Source: Aeromonas diversa CDC 2478-85
GTDB lineage: Bacteria; Pseudomonadota; Gammaproteobacteria; Enterobacterales; Aeromonadaceae
DNA length: 64,000 nucleotides
NCBI RefSeq assembly: GCF_000819805.1
Contig: NZ_CDCE01000020.1
Span: 265,162 to 329,161 of the forward strand
Reading direction: 5' to 3'
Part shown: positions 50,450-60,830 of the stretch, one piece after another
Layout of the letters: the number at the start of each line of letters is the position of its first letter
Numbering within the stretch: the stretch's first letter is position 1
Position numbers and translations under genes: made by a program
Notes under the pieces: model-generated
The model's input: only the letters and a program-made list of their open reading frames with translations
The model's database searches: none
What the model was told of the DNA's origin: nothing

Positions 50450-51319
50450 TTACAGGACTGTGCTGAGATACCAGCGGGTAATTTCATCGCCCCAGAGCAG
50501 GGCTATCCATCCAGCCATGGCGAGATAGGGCCCAAAGGGAATGGGATTGCCCTGTTGGTGACGGCGCAGGGCGATGAGTGATAGCCCAACCAGGGCGCCG
50601 ACCAGTGCCGAGAGTAGCAGGATAAGGGGCAAGGCTTGCCAGCCAAGCCAGGCGCCAAGAGCAGCCAACAGCTTGAAGTCGCCGTACCCCATTCCCTCCT
50701 TGCCGGTCAGTAGCTTGAAGGCCCAGTAGAGACTCCAGAGCGTGAGGTAGCCGATCATGGCCCCGATCACCGCGTCCGTCAGGGGTACAAACCCACCGAC
50801 GAGGTTAAACAACAGCCCCCCCCAGAGCAGGGGAAGGGTGATCTGATCCGGCAACAGCATGCGATCGAGATCGATCAGGGTCAGGGGGATAAGCGACCAG
50901 GTGAGCAGCAGCCCAGCCAGGGTGGGCCAACCTGCGGGAAGTTGCCAGGACACCACGAGCGAGAGCAGAGCCGTAACCAGCTCAACCAGCGGGTAGCGAA
51001 CCGAAATAGGCGCCTTACAGGCACTGCAACGACCACGCAGCCAGAGCCAGCTCAGCAGAGGAATGTTCTCGGCAGCGGTAATGCCGTGACCGCAGCTTGG
51101 ACAGCGAGATCGCGGCACCATCAGATTGAAGGGTGGGACGTCCTGGCGTTCATCGGGGGTGAAGTAGTCTCGATACTCCTCGCGCCATTGCCGCTCGAGC
51201 ATGATGGGCAGGCGATGGATCACCACGTTGAGGAAACTGCCGATACAGAGGGCAAACAGTGCCACCAGAAGAGAGTAGAGCCAGGGCTGTGCCTGGCCAA
51301 GTTGGATCAACAGGGTCAT
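50450..51319 (-). CDS. tapD: Type IV prepilin peptidase TapD (PilD)
   Basis: A 289-residue bifunctional prepilin peptidase and N-methyltransferase. After a first membrane helix comes the zinc-site region with CPSCGHG and CSACKAPIS (two CxxC pairs). The two catalytic aspartates are in [10 protein letters not shown] and GYGDFKL. It cleaves the leader of TapA and, in Aeromonas, also processes type II secretion pseudopilins (known for TapD). The start at 51319, giving [16 protein letters not shown], fits the family length; an ATG at 51358, overlapping tapC, is an alternative. Confidence 0.93.
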   Translation of the reverse strand: MTLLIQLGQAQPWLYSLLVALFALCIGSFLNVVIHRLPIMLERQWREEYRDYFTPDERQDVPPFNLMVPRSRCPSCGHGITAAENIPLLSWLWLRGRCSACKAPISVRYPLVELVTALLSLVVSWQLPAGWPTLAGLLLTWSLIPLTLIDLDRMLLPDQITLPLLWGGLLFNLVGGFVPLTDAVIGAMIGYLTLWSLYWAFKLLTGKEGMGYGDFKLLAALGAWLGWQALPLILLLSALVGALVGLSLIALRRHQQGNPIPFGPYLAMAGWIALLWGDEITRWYLSTVL

Positions 51320-51344
51320 AGGGTCCGATAGCAGATTGGCAAGG

Positions 51345-52583
51345 TCAGCGTACCACATCCCCCAGCTTGAAGATGGGCAGGTACATGGCGATGACCATGC
51401 CGCCTACTAGCACCCCGAGCACCACCATGATGAGGGGTTCGAGCAGGCTGGTCAGGCCATCGACGAGATCATCCACCTCTTGTTCGAAGATAGTGGCGAC
51501 CTTGGAGAGCATATCATCGATGGCTCCTGATTCCTCGCCGATCATCACCATCTGGATCACCATATCGGGGAAAATATCGACGGTGCGCATGGCGACGTTG
51601 ACCTGCATTCCAGCGATCACCTCGTTACGGATGGCCATGATGGCGGTGCGGTAGACATAGTTGCCCGAGGCGCCAGCCGAAGAGACAAGCGCATCGACCA
51701 AGGGGATACCTGCGGAAAAGGTCGTGGCCAGCGTCCGGGCAAAGCGGGCCATGGCGGCTTTGTGCAATATCATGCCCACGACGGGGAGTTCAAGAATGAA
51801 CTTGTCGGTTCTGTCTCGTACCTTCTCGGAGGCACGCCAGGCTCGAACATAGAGGAAGATGACCAGTGCCGTACCGCCGAAGAAGACATACCACCAGTTT
51901 TGCATGAAGCGCGAGATACCGATAACAAACTGAGTGAAGGCGGGTAACTCGGCGCCAAAGCTCTTGAAGATGTCTTCAAACTGAGGGATGACAAACAAGA
52001 GCAGGATAGAGGTGACCACGATGGCGACCAGGATCACCATGGTCGGATAGAACATGGCTTTCTTGATCTTGGACTTGAGTGCCTCAGTCTTCTCCCGATA
52101 GGTAGCGACGCGATCGAATATTGTTTCTAGCGCCCCCGATTGCTCACCGGCTTCGACCAGATCGCAATAGAGCTGGTCGAACTGGCGCGGGTGTTGGCGC
52201 AGGGCCTCGGAGAGCGGTGTTCCGGTCTCCACACTGGCGGCTATTTCACCGATCAACTCACGCATGGTGGCCTTCTCGTGGCTGCGAGCAATCACTTGCA
52301 GGGTCTGCACCAGTGGCACACCGGCCGAGAGCATGGTGGTGATCTGGCGGGTGATGACGGCGATATCCATGGTGGTGATCTTCGCCGCGCCCTTGGAGAA
52401 GAGTCCCTGAGCCTTCTTGCTCACCTTGGAGACGGTCACCCCTTGCTTGCGTAGCTCGGCCTTAACTGTGTTGGCCGAGTCAGCCTGCATCTCGCCTGAG
52501 ACTTTTTGTCCCTTGCGGTTCACCCCGCTCCAGCGAAAGGCGGAGATCTTGGGCGATTTTTGCTTCTGAGCCAGTGTTGCCAT
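51345..52583 (-). CDS. tapC: Type IV pilus inner-membrane platform protein TapC (PilC)
   Basis: A 412-residue platform protein of the GspF/PilC family, with two T2SSF domains (about residues 75-198 and 280-402) and three membrane helices. Typical sequences are TRQITTMLSAGVPLVQTLQVI and FARTLATTFSAGIPLVDAL. It couples the TapB motor to pilin extraction. It lies 20 bp after tapB and ends 25 bp before the chosen tapD start. No unusual features. Confidence 0.94.
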   Translation of the reverse strand: MATLAQKQKSPKISAFRWSGVNRKGQKVSGEMQADSANTVKAELRKQGVTVSKVSKKAQGLFSKGAAKITTMDIAVITRQITTMLSAGVPLVQTLQVIARSHEKATMRELIGEIAASVETGTPLSEALRQHPRQFDQLYCDLVEAGEQSGALETIFDRVATYREKTEALKSKIKKAMFYPTMVILVAIVVTSILLLFVIPQFEDIFKSFGAELPAFTQFVIGISRFMQNWWYVFFGGTALVIFLYVRAWRASEKVRDRTDKFILELPVVGMILHKAAMARFARTLATTFSAGIPLVDALVSSAGASGNYVYRTAIMAIRNEVIAGMQVNVAMRTVDIFPDMVIQMVMIGEESGAIDDMLSKVATIFEQEVDDLVDGLTSLLEPLIMVVLGVLVGGMVIAMYLPIFKLGDVVR

Positions 52584-52603
52584 CCTTGCTCCCTGTCTCT
52601 CGA

Positions 52604-54310
52604 TCAGTTGGTGGTGACCCGATTCACCTCGGCCATACTGGTAACGCCCAGGCGAGCCTTTTCAAGCCCGGATTGACGCAGAGTACGCATCCCCTCTTTC
52701 TGGGCCTGAGCGGATATCAATAGAGAGTTGCCCCCCTGCATGATGATGCGGGCAATGTTTTCCGACATGGACATCATCTCGTAGAGGCCGACCCGCCCCT
52801 TGTAGCCGCCCGAACACTCCTTGCACCCTACCGCATGGTAGAGCTGGATCCCTGACTCCACCTGCTGCTGACTGTAGCCCAGTTTGAGCAGTTCGGCCTC
52901 GGGTACCTGCTCCGGTGTCTTGCAGTGGGGGCAGAGTTTACGGGCCAGTCGCTGGGCCATGATGAGGGTGACCGAGGAGGCGATGTTAAATGCCGGCACC
53001 CCCATGTTCATCATACGGGTCAGGGTCTCGGCGGCTGAGTTTGTGTGCAGGGTCGAGAGCACTAGGTGACCAGTTTGGGCCGCCTTGATGGCGATCTCGG
53101 CGGTTTCCAGATCGCGGATCTCCCCCACCATCACCACATCCGGGTCCTGGCGCAGGAAGGCGCGCAGGGCGCTGGCAAAGGTCAGCCCCGCCTTGGGGTT
53201 GACCTGCACTTGATTGACGCCGGGCAGGTTGATTTCGACCGGATCCTCGGCGGTCGAAATATTGCGCTCTATGGTGTTGAGGATATTGAGGCCCGTATAG
53301 AGGGAGACCGTCTTACCCGAGCCGGTGGGCCCTGTCACCAGTATCATCCCCTGAGGCTTGGATAGGGCATCCAGATAGAGGGCCTTCTGTTTGTCGTCGA
53401 AGCCGAGTTGCTCGATGTTGAGGCGAGCCGCCGAGGAGTCGAGCAGGCGGATCACCACCTTCTCACCCCACATGGTGGGCAGGGTGTTGACCCGCATGTC
53501 CATCGACTTGTTGCGCGAAAGCTTCAGCTTGATGCGCCCGTCCTGTGGCAGGCGTCGTTCGGCGATATCGAGGCGTGCCATTACCTTGAGGCGGGCCGAG
53601 AAGCGGTTGGAGAGGTTGACCGGTGGTGTGGCCACCTCGTGCAGGATGCCGTCGATGCGAAAGCGGATGCGGTACTTGGTCTCATAAGGCTCGAAGTGCA
53701 GATCAGATGCGCCACGTTTGATGGCATCCATCATGATTTTGTTGATGTATTTAACGATGGGGGCATCGTCATCGGCGGTGCTGACCGCCTCATCAAGCCG
53801 GCTCTGCTCGTCGGCGACCTCGAGATCCGAGATCTCGGCCTCATCGATGCTATCGACGCCAAGTGCATCGCTGTCGTTTTCGAGCAGCTTGCCGATGGCG
53901 TGGACCAGTTTCTGCTCTTCGACCAACAGGGCTTCGGTATGCAGCCCGAAGTTGAAGCCAAACTCCTCCAGTGCCGACACATTGGTCGGATCCGACATGG
54001 CGATATAGAGGGTATGGCCCTGGGTGTAGATGGGAAGGGCGTGATGTTTTTCGATCAGCTTCTGATTGATGTATTTCTGCGGGATCTCGGTGACATCGAA
54101 GGCATCCAGATCCAGTAGAGGTACACCATACTCCTGCTCGCAAAAGTCGGCGAGCTCCTTGCTGCCGAGGATCTCGTTCTCGATGAGGAAGGTGACAAAA
54201 GGTTTGCGCTGGGCCTTGGCCTGACTCACGAAGCGTTGTGAGTCCTGCTCACTGATGAGGGAGGAAGCGGCCAGGCTGATGGCCAGGCCGCTATGGGGGC
54301 TCGAGGTCAT
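52604..54310 (-). CDS. tapB: Type IV pilus assembly ATPase TapB (PilB)
   Basis: A 568-residue hexameric secretion ATPase. An N-terminal MshEN/N1 domain precedes the motor domain with Walker [14 protein letters not shown], an Asp box [15 protein letters not shown] and Walker [15 protein letters not shown] His box is in [11 protein letters not shown]. Four cysteines (CPHC and CKEC) form the usual zinc site. It powers pilus extension. Only 6 bp separate it from tapA. The retraction motor PilT is not in this window. Confidence 0.95.
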   Translation of the reverse strand: MTSSPHSGLAISLAASSLISEQDSQRFVSQAKAQRKPFVTFLIENEILGSKELADFCEQEYGVPLLDLDAFDVTEIPQKYINQKLIEKHHALPIYTQGHTLYIAMSDPTNVSALEEFGFNFGLHTEALLVEEQKLVHAIGKLLENDSDALGVDSIDEAEISDLEVADEQSRLDEAVSTADDDAPIVKYINKIMMDAIKRGASDLHFEPYETKYRIRFRIDGILHEVATPPVNLSNRFSARLKVMARLDIAERRLPQDGRIKLKLSRNKSMDMRVNTLPTMWGEKVVIRLLDSSAARLNIEQLGFDDKQKALYLDALSKPQGMILVTGPTGSGKTVSLYTGLNILNTIERNISTAEDPVEINLPGVNQVQVNPKAGLTFASALRAFLRQDPDVVMVGEIRDLETAEIAIKAAQTGHLVLSTLHTNSAAETLTRMMNMGVPAFNIASSVTLIMAQRLARKLCPHCKTPEQVPEAELLKLGYSQQQVESGIQLYHAVGCKECSGGYKGRVGLYEMMSMSENIARIIMQGGNSLLISAQAQKEGMRTLRQSGLEKARLGVTSMAEVNRVTTN

Positions 54311-54316
54311 GCTAAT

Positions 54317-54769
54317 TCAGCAAATCCCTGCCGCGACGCACGTTCCAACGCTGCCGGCAGGGTTGGCTGCCCAGTTGACTTTACCGGTGAGCACGGTTGG
54401 AACAATGATGTATGTTTCACCTGACAGGCCGTTTACCGGAGCACCAGCAGCACCCACTGCGGTTGCCGTGATGGCATTGGTGGCCGCATCGACGGACACG
54501 GATGCCACGTTACCATTAACCGCCGCTATGTTGGCGGGAACACCATTGGTGCCTGCGTCACAAGTGGAAAGGGCTCCATCGGCAGCTGCTGTGGATTGCG
54601 CGCATAGCTCGATGGCTGTCTTGAACGAACCCGTAGCAGCAATGACCTCCGAGAATCTCGCCTTTTTGGTGTACGTTTGGTACGCCGGTAGCGCAATGGC
54701 AGCCAATATGGCCACGATCGCGACCACGATCATCAGTTCGATAAGGGTAAAACCCGTCTGTCTTTTCAT
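54317..54769 (-). CDS. tapA: Type IV major pilin TapA
   Basis: A 150-residue type IVa prepilin. The short leader MKRQTG is cleaved before [20 protein letters not shown] by TapD; Glu5 of the mature pilin is present. The C-terminal globular part is Ala-, Thr- and Gly-rich, with four cysteines (ELCAQ, STCDAG, GTC and the final IC), enough for two disulfides including a D-loop. AAGGAA precedes the ATG at good distance. It is the first gene of tapABCD, which diverges in function from MSHA and Bfp pili of the genus. The pilin variable region is the part most likely to differ between strains. Confidence 0.94.
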   Translation of the reverse strand: MKRQTGFTLIELMIVVAIVAILAAIALPAYQTYTKKARFSEVIAATGSFKTAIELCAQSTAAADGALSTCDAGTNGVPANIAAVNGNVASVSVDAATNAITATAVGAAGAPVNGLSGETYIIVPTVLTGKVNWAANPAGSVGTCVAAGIC

Positions 54770-54806
54770 AGCAAAGTTCCTTTCTGCGTTGTACCCGAGA
54801 AGCTGG

Positions 54807-54930
54807 GAGCACTAATGAGTGCTCAGTTACTATCCTGTCCGACACCTCACCGCTAGACAACACCTCCCATCACATATTTTAACAAGAGCCTGTAGAAAGC
54901 CTGTTTCGAAACAATAGGCTAGTTGCTTTC
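54807..54930. repeat. Inverted repeats upstream of tapA
   Basis: GAGCACT/AGTGCTC with a 4-base spacer (54807-54824), then a nested pair around the 10-bp palindrome GTTTCGAAAC (54903-54912): AGCCT/AGGCT and GAAAGC/GCTTTC (54895-54930). I found no sigma-54 -24/-12 pair on the minus strand here. Their role is unknown. Confidence 0.4.
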
Positions 54931-54972
54931 CACTGGTTGTGCAGGGTCAGCATCTGCTGCTTCACCTAATAG

Positions 54973-54995
54973 AAAAGGCGCCTTAGGCGCCTTTT
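54973..54995. terminator. Bidirectional terminator-like hairpin after nadC
   Basis: AAAAGGCGCC/GGCGCCTTTT with loop TTA, 22 bp past the nadC stop. It likely ends the minus-strand nadC unit before tapA. Confidence 0.8.
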
Positions 54996-55016
54996 GCAAG
55001 TCTGGTGAGCTGAGCG

Positions 55017-56365
<1,349 letters not shown>

Positions 56366-56390
56366 GATACGATCCACGGTAGACGACAAG

Positions 56391-56966
56391 ATGACTCAGC
56401 CTAACACAGTTTTCTCTATCGATTCCGATGGTTGGTGCCAGCAGGCGCGCCAGGTTCCATCACCGCACTACAATGACCGCCCACAGGGAGAGAGCATCTC
56501 CTTGCTGGTGGTCCATAACATCAGTCTGCCACCGGGTGAGTTTGGCGGTCCCTGGATTGACGATCTGTTTCTCGGACGACTCAACCCCGCGGCTCACCCC
56601 TATTTTGCACAGATCCACCAGCTGCGCGTCTCAGCCCACTGCCTCATTCGCCGTGATGGCGAGTTGGTGCAATATGTCCCCTTTCATCTGAGAGCCTGGC
56701 ATGCGGGCGCCTCCTCCTTTGAGGGGAGGGAGGCGTGCAACGATTTTTCTATCGGTATCGAGCTGGAAGGGACCGATAGCGAGTCGTACACGGAGAGCCA
56801 ATATCGGGTGCTACAGGGGATTACGCGGGCGCTCATGGCCCACTATCCGTCGATTACAGCTGAGCGGATCACCGGACATAGCGATATTGCCCCCGGCCGC
56901 AAGAGCGATCCCGGTCCCTCCTTTGACTGGGCTCACTATCGCAGTGGCCTGGTGGCGCCGAGTTAG
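56391..56966 (+). CDS. ampD: 1,6-anhydro-MurNAc-L-alanine amidase AmpD
   Basis: A 191-residue N-acetylmuramyl-L-alanine amidase (E. coli AmpD 183). Zinc ligands are His42 (VVHNIS), His163 (GHSDIAP) and Asp173 (KSDPG). It recycles murein tripeptides in the cytoplasm and, where AmpR-type regulation exists, keeps beta-lactamase low. The start at 56391 gives MTQPNTVFSIDSDGW; the longer frame upstream runs against the neighbouring gene. ampE, which follows ampD in E. coli, is absent. Confidence 0.94.
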   Translation: MTQPNTVFSIDSDGWCQQARQVPSPHYNDRPQGESISLLVVHNISLPPGEFGGPWIDDLFLGRLNPAAHPYFAQIHQLRVSAHCLIRRDGELVQYVPFHLRAWHAGASSFEGREACNDFSIGIELEGTDSESYTESQYRVLQGITRALMAHYPSITAERITGHSDIAPGRKSDPGPSFDWAHYRSGLVAPS

Positions 56967-56993
56967 CTAAAGTTTTTTTTAATTTATCAAATC

Positions 56994-57026
56994 AAAGGCT
57001 TGCCTGAATAGGCAGGCCTTTTTTCG
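56994..57026 (+). terminator. Rho-independent terminator after ampD
   Basis: AAAGGCTTGCCT, loop gaat, AGGCAGGCCTTTTTT (one G-T pair). It separates ampD from the pdhR region. Confidence 0.82.
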
Positions 57027-57064
57027 TGTTGCACTAAGGTTGTTTTGTGACGCGCCTCAATTTT

Positions 57065-57079
57065 ATTGGTCATACCAAT
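57065..57079. promoter_or_regulatory. PdhR-type operator, distal
   Basis: ATTGGTCATACCAAT: perfect 6-bp arms around CAT, matching the E. coli PdhR box ATTGGTATNACCAAT closely. It lies 157 bp before the pdhR ATG. Confidence 0.85.
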
Positions 57080-57136
57080 TTCTTTGATGCAGGTCATATC
57101 TTCGCCTCAATACCTCCTAATGGGTGCTTTCCTTTA

Positions 57137-57150
57137 TTGATGTGGATCAT
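57137..57150. promoter_or_regulatory. FNR-like site upstream of pdhR
   Basis: TTGATGTGGATCAT matches nine of ten specified bases of the FNR consensus TTGATnnnnATCAA. It lies between the two PdhR operators. FNR repression of pyruvate dehydrogenase in anaerobiosis is known in E. coli. Confidence 0.6.
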
Positions 57151-57203
57151 CTTTTTGATGGACTTTCCGCGGGGCGTCTGCTAATTTTCGCCCCATCCAT
57201 GAA

Positions 57204-57218
57204 ATTGGTAATACCAAT
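57204..57218. promoter_or_regulatory. PdhR-type operator, proximal
   Basis: ATTGGTAATACCAAT, perfect 6-bp arms around AAT, ending 17 bp before the pdhR ATG. It probably overlaps the promoter or the early transcript. I could not fix the -10/-35 elements; the whole 56967-57235 region contains no gene. Confidence 0.88.
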
Positions 57219-57235
57219 TTAACAAAGTCTCTCTC

Positions 57236-57991
57236 ATGCCCTATCGCAAGATTACCCAGCCCAAATTGGCCGATGCCATTGTTGCCGAGCTGGAAAACAT
57301 GATTCTGGAAGGTAGCCTGCAACCAGGGCAAAAATTGCCCCCCGAGCGTGAGCTGGCCATCCAGTTTCAGGTATCGCGTCCCTCTCTGCGTGAGGCCGTT
57401 CAGCGCCTCGAGGCGCGGGGGCTGCTTTACCGGCGCCAGGGTGGGGGAACTTATGTGCAGAATGCCCTGAGTAAGGGAATCGCCGATCCCCTGTTTGAGT
57501 TGCTCTCCAACCATCCGGAAGCCCAGTACGACCTGCTGGAGTTCCGTCATGCGCTGGAGGGGATCTGTGCCTACTATGCCGCCTTGCGTGGCACCGAGGC
57601 CGACTTCGAACGGATTCGCGCGGCTCAAGCGGCTATCGAGGAATCCGGCAAGCTGGGTCTTGCCGAGGAATCGGCGGCCGTCACCGGTTTCTATCTGGCG
57701 GTGGCCGAGGCCTCTCACAACGTGGTGCTGCTGCACCTGTTGCGTGCCATGGGGCCGATGCTTGAGCAAAACATTCTGCAGAATAATGAGATTTTGAATC
57801 GCCGTCCGGGAGTGGTAGCCAAGATCCGTCGCCATCGTGCGAATCTGATCGAGGCTATTCTTTCGGGGGCTCCGGAGCGGGCCAGGAGTGCTTGTCATGA
57901 GCACCTGGCCTTTATCGAGGACACCTTGTTGGACATGCAGCGGGAAGAGAGCAGGATCCAGCGCTCCATGCGCCGGATCCGTCAGCAGTAA
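57236..57991 (+). CDS. pdhR: Pyruvate-responsive repressor PdhR (GntR/FadR family)
   Basis: A 251-residue regulator (E. coli PdhR 254) with an N-terminal winged helix (about 5-75, [22 protein letters not shown]) and a C-terminal FCD ligand-binding domain (about 95-225). PdhR releases DNA when pyruvate accumulates, inducing aceEF-lpd and, in E. coli, ndh and cyoA. Two perfect operators precede it, so it should be autoregulated (inference). aceE starts 74 bp after its stop, with no terminator seen in between. Confidence 0.95.
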   Translation: MPYRKITQPKLADAIVAELENMILEGSLQPGQKLPPERELAIQFQVSRPSLREAVQRLEARGLLYRRQGGGTYVQNALSKGIADPLFELLSNHPEAQYDLLEFRHALEGICAYYAALRGTEADFERIRAAQAAIEESGKLGLAEESAAVTGFYLAVAEASHNVVLLHLLRAMGPMLEQNILQNNEILNRRPGVVAKIRRHRANLIEAILSGAPERARSACHEHLAFIEDTLLDMQREESRIQRSMRRIRQQ

Positions 57992-58065
57992 TCCCCATCC
58001 AACAAGGCTTAATTGTCGAATTTTCGCGCATCTTAATCGCCGTGCAATAACAATAGGAACCAGCC

Positions 58066-60726
58066 ATGTCTGATATCCTGAAGAACGATGTGGACCCGAT
58101 AGAAACGCTGGAGTGGCTCGCCTCTCTGGAATCCCTGCTGCGTGAAGAGGGTCCGGAACGCGCCCAATTCATCCTGGAACAGCTGGCCGAGAAGGCCCGC
58201 GCCAGCGGTGTGGACGTGGCTGCCAAGGCCAATCGCGACTACATCAACACCATCCCGTCCAGCGACGAGCCGGACTACCCGGGTGACCTGGAGATGGAGC
58301 GCCGCATTCGCGCCATCATCCGTTGGAACGCCATGATGATCGTGCTGCGCGCTTCCAAGAAAGATCTGGACCTGGGTGGGCACATGTCCTCCTTCGCTTC
58401 TTCTGCGACCATCTACGATGTCTGCTTCAACCACTTCTTCCGTGCTCGCAACGAGAAGGATGGCGGCGATCTGGTCTACTTCCAGGGGCACATCTCCCCG
58501 GGCATCTATGCCCGCGCCTTTGCCGAAGGTCGTCTGACCGAAGAGCAACTGGACAACTTCCGTCAGGAAGTGGATGGCAAGGGCCTACCCTCCTATCCGC
58601 ACCCGAAACTGATGCCGGACTTCTGGCAGTTCCCGACCGTTTCCATGGGCTTGGGCCCCATCGCCGCCATCTATCAGGCTCGCTTCCTGAAGTACCTGAC
58701 CGATCGTGGTATCAAGGATTGCTCCGAGCAGACCGTTTACGCCTTCCTGGGTGACGGCGAGATGGACGAGCCGGAAGCCAAGGGCGCCCTGACCGTAGCA
58801 GTGCGTGAAAAACTCGACAACCTGGTGTTCGTGGTCAACTGCAACCTGCAGCGTCTGGATGGCCCGGTTGTCGGCAACGGCAAGGTCATCAACGAGCTGG
58901 AAGGCCTCTTCGCCGGCGCTGGCTGGGACGTCACCAAGGTCATCTGGGGTCGCAAGTGGGATGAGCTGCTGAAGAAAGACACGTCCGGCAAGCTGATCCA
59001 GCTGATGAACGAGACCGTGGACGGTGACTACCAGACCATGAAGTCCCGCGACGGTGGCTACATCCGCGAGCATTTCTTCAACCGTTACCCGGAAACCGCC
59101 GCGCTGGTCAAAGACATGACCGACGAGGAGATCTTCGCCCTGAACCGCGGTGGTCACGACCCCCGTAAGCTGTTCGCCGCCTTCAACAAGGCGACCCAGA
59201 CCAAGGGCAAGCCGACCGTAATCCTGGCCAAGACCATCAAGGGTTACGGCATGGGTGAGGCGGCCGAAGGCAAGAACATCGCTCACCAGGTCAAGAAGAT
59301 GGAGCTGGACTCCGTGCGTCACCTGCGTGACCGCTTCAACCTGCCGGTGGCCGACGAGCAGCTGGCTGACCTGCCTTACCTGAAGATCGAAGCGGGCAGC
59401 GAAGAGCACAAGTACCTGCACGCCCGTCGTGCCGCATTGAAGGGCTACTTGCCGACCCGCCTGAGCGAGAGCTCCACCAAGCTGGAAATCCCGGCGCTGG
59501 ACGCCTTCGGTCCGCTGCTGGGTGAGCAGGCGCGCGAAATCTCCACCACCATGGCGTTCGTGCGTTCCCTGAACGTGATGCTGAAAGACAAGTCTATCGG
59601 CAAGCGCATCGTACCGATCCTGGCTGACGAAGCCCGTACCTTCGGTATGGAAGGCCTGTTCCGTCAGATCGGTATCTACAGCCCGCACGGTCAGCAGTAC
59701 ACCCCGCAAGACCGTGACATCGTCTCCTACTACAAGGAAGACAAGCAGGGTCAGGTTCTGCAAGACGGTATCAACGAGCTGGGCGCCATGTCCTCCTGGC
59801 TGGCTGCTGCCACCTCTTACAGCACCAACGACTGCCCGATGATCCCGTTCTACATCTACTACTCCATGTTCGGCTTCCAGCGGATCGGCGACATGGCGTG
59901 GGCAGCCGGTGATCAGCAAGCCCGTGGCTTCCTGCTGGGCGCGACCTCCGGTCGTACTACCCTGAACGGCGAAGGTCTGCAGCACGAAGATGGTCACAGC
60001 CACATCCTGGCCAACACCATCCCGAACTGCATCTCCTACGACCCGTCCTACGCCTATGAAGTGGCGGTGATCGTACAGGACGGCCTGCGCCGCATGTACG
60101 GTGAGAACCCGGAGAACGTGTTCTACTACATCACCACTCTCAATGAAAATTATGCGATGCCGGCCATGCCGGAAGGCGCCGAGGAAGGCATCCGCAAGGG
60201 TATCTACAAGCTGGAAACCGTGGCCGGCACCAAGGCCAAGGTACAGCTGCTGGGTTGTGGCTCCATCCTGGGGCACGTTCGCAAGGCGGCCCAGATCCTG
60301 GCCACCGAGTACGGTATCGGCTCCGATGTGTTCAGCGTGACCTCCTTCAACGAACTGGCCCGTGACGGTCAGGACGCGGATCGCTGGAACATGCTGCACC
60401 CGACTAGCGACGCTCGCGTGCCTTACATCGCTCAGGTGCTGGGTACCGAGGCCACCATCGCCGCGACCGACTACATGAAGTCCTTCGCCGATCAGGTGCG
60501 TGCCTTCGTGCCGACCGAGAACTACCGCGTGCTGGGCACCGATGGTTACGGCCGTTCCGACAGCCGTGCCAACCTGCGCCGTCACTTCGAAGTGAACGAG
60601 TTCTATGTGGTAGTTGCTGCCCTGACCGAACTGGCCAAGCGCGGCGAGGTTGACAAGCAGGTTGTGGCCGAAGCCATTGCCAAGTACGGCATCGACGCCG
60701 ACAAGGTCAACCCGCTGTACGCCTAA
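58066..60726 (+). CDS. aceE: Pyruvate dehydrogenase E1 component AceE
   Basis: An 886-residue homodimeric E1 (E. coli AceE 887), starting MSDILKNDVDPIETLEWLAS. The thiamine diphosphate motif GDGEMDEPEAKGAL...VVNCNLQRLDG, the GHISPGIYARAFAEGRL segment and the C-terminal transketolase-like domain (KVQLLGCGSILGHVRKAAQI) are clear. It decarboxylates pyruvate and reductively acetylates AceF lipoyl groups. It is strongly codon-biased, as befits high expression. A hairpin follows its stop, before aceF. Confidence 0.98.
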   Translation: MSDILKNDVDPIETLEWLASLESLLREEGPERAQFILEQLAEKARASGVDVAAKANRDYINTIPSSDEPDYPGDLEMERRIRAIIRWNAMMIVLRASKKDLDLGGHMSSFASSATIYDVCFNHFFRARNEKDGGDLVYFQGHISPGIYARAFAEGRLTEEQLDNFRQEVDGKGLPSYPHPKLMPDFWQFPTVSMGLGPIAAIYQARFLKYLTDRGIKDCSEQTVYAFLGDGEMDEPEAKGALTVAVREKLDNLVFVVNCNLQRLDGPVVGNGKVINELEGLFAGAGWDVTKVIWGRKWDELLKKDTSGKLIQLMNETVDGDYQTMKSRDGGYIREHFFNRYPETAALVKDMTDEEIFALNRGGHDPRKLFAAFNKATQTKGKPTVILAKTIKGYGMGEAAEGKNIAHQVKKMELDSVRHLRDRFNLPVADEQLADLPYLKIEAGSEEHKYLHARRAALKGYLPTRLSESSTKLEIPALDAFGPLLGEQAREISTTMAFVRSLNVMLKDKSIGKRIVPILADEARTFGMEGLFRQIGIYSPHGQQYTPQDRDIVSYYKEDKQGQVLQDGINELGAMSSWLAAATSYSTNDCPMIPFYIYYSMFGFQRIGDMAWAAGDQQARGFLLGATSGRTTLNGEGLQHEDGHSHILANTIPNCISYDPSYAYEVAVIVQDGLRRMYGENPENVFYYITTLNENYAMPAMPEGAEEGIRKGIYKLETVAGTKAKVQLLGCGSILGHVRKAAQILATEYGIGSDVFSVTSFNELARDGQDADRWNMLHPTSDARVPYIAQVLGTEATIAATDYMKSFADQVRAFVPTENYRVLGTDGYGRSDSRANLRRHFEVNEFYVVVAALTELAKRGEVDKQVVAEAIAKYGIDADKVNPLYA

Positions 60727-60737
60727 GAGGGTCTAGT

Positions 60738-60759
60738 GCCGCGCCAGAGATGGCGCGGC
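60738..60759 (+). repeat. Intercistronic hairpin between aceE and aceF
   Basis: GCCGCGCCA, loop gaga, TGGCGCGGC: a 9-bp perfect stem with a GNRA loop, without a T tract. It may protect the aceE mRNA end or reduce read-through in the 104-bp gap. Confidence 0.6.
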
Positions 60760-60830
60760 CTTGCAAAGGTTAACGCGAGATACGCGTGACTGTGATCGTC
60801 ATGCGGATCTGCGCAAGAGGATAAAGCACA

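Noticed and set aside
54770-55016. Sigma-54 promoter for tapA
   Set aside because: No GG-N10-GC pair at -24/-12 spacing on the minus strand in this gap.
58585-60585. 666-residue minus-strand open frame opposite aceE
   Set aside because: Mirror of aceE codon bias; composition (Val, Gly, His, Gln) unlike a real protein, no start signal, real gene on the other strand is certain.
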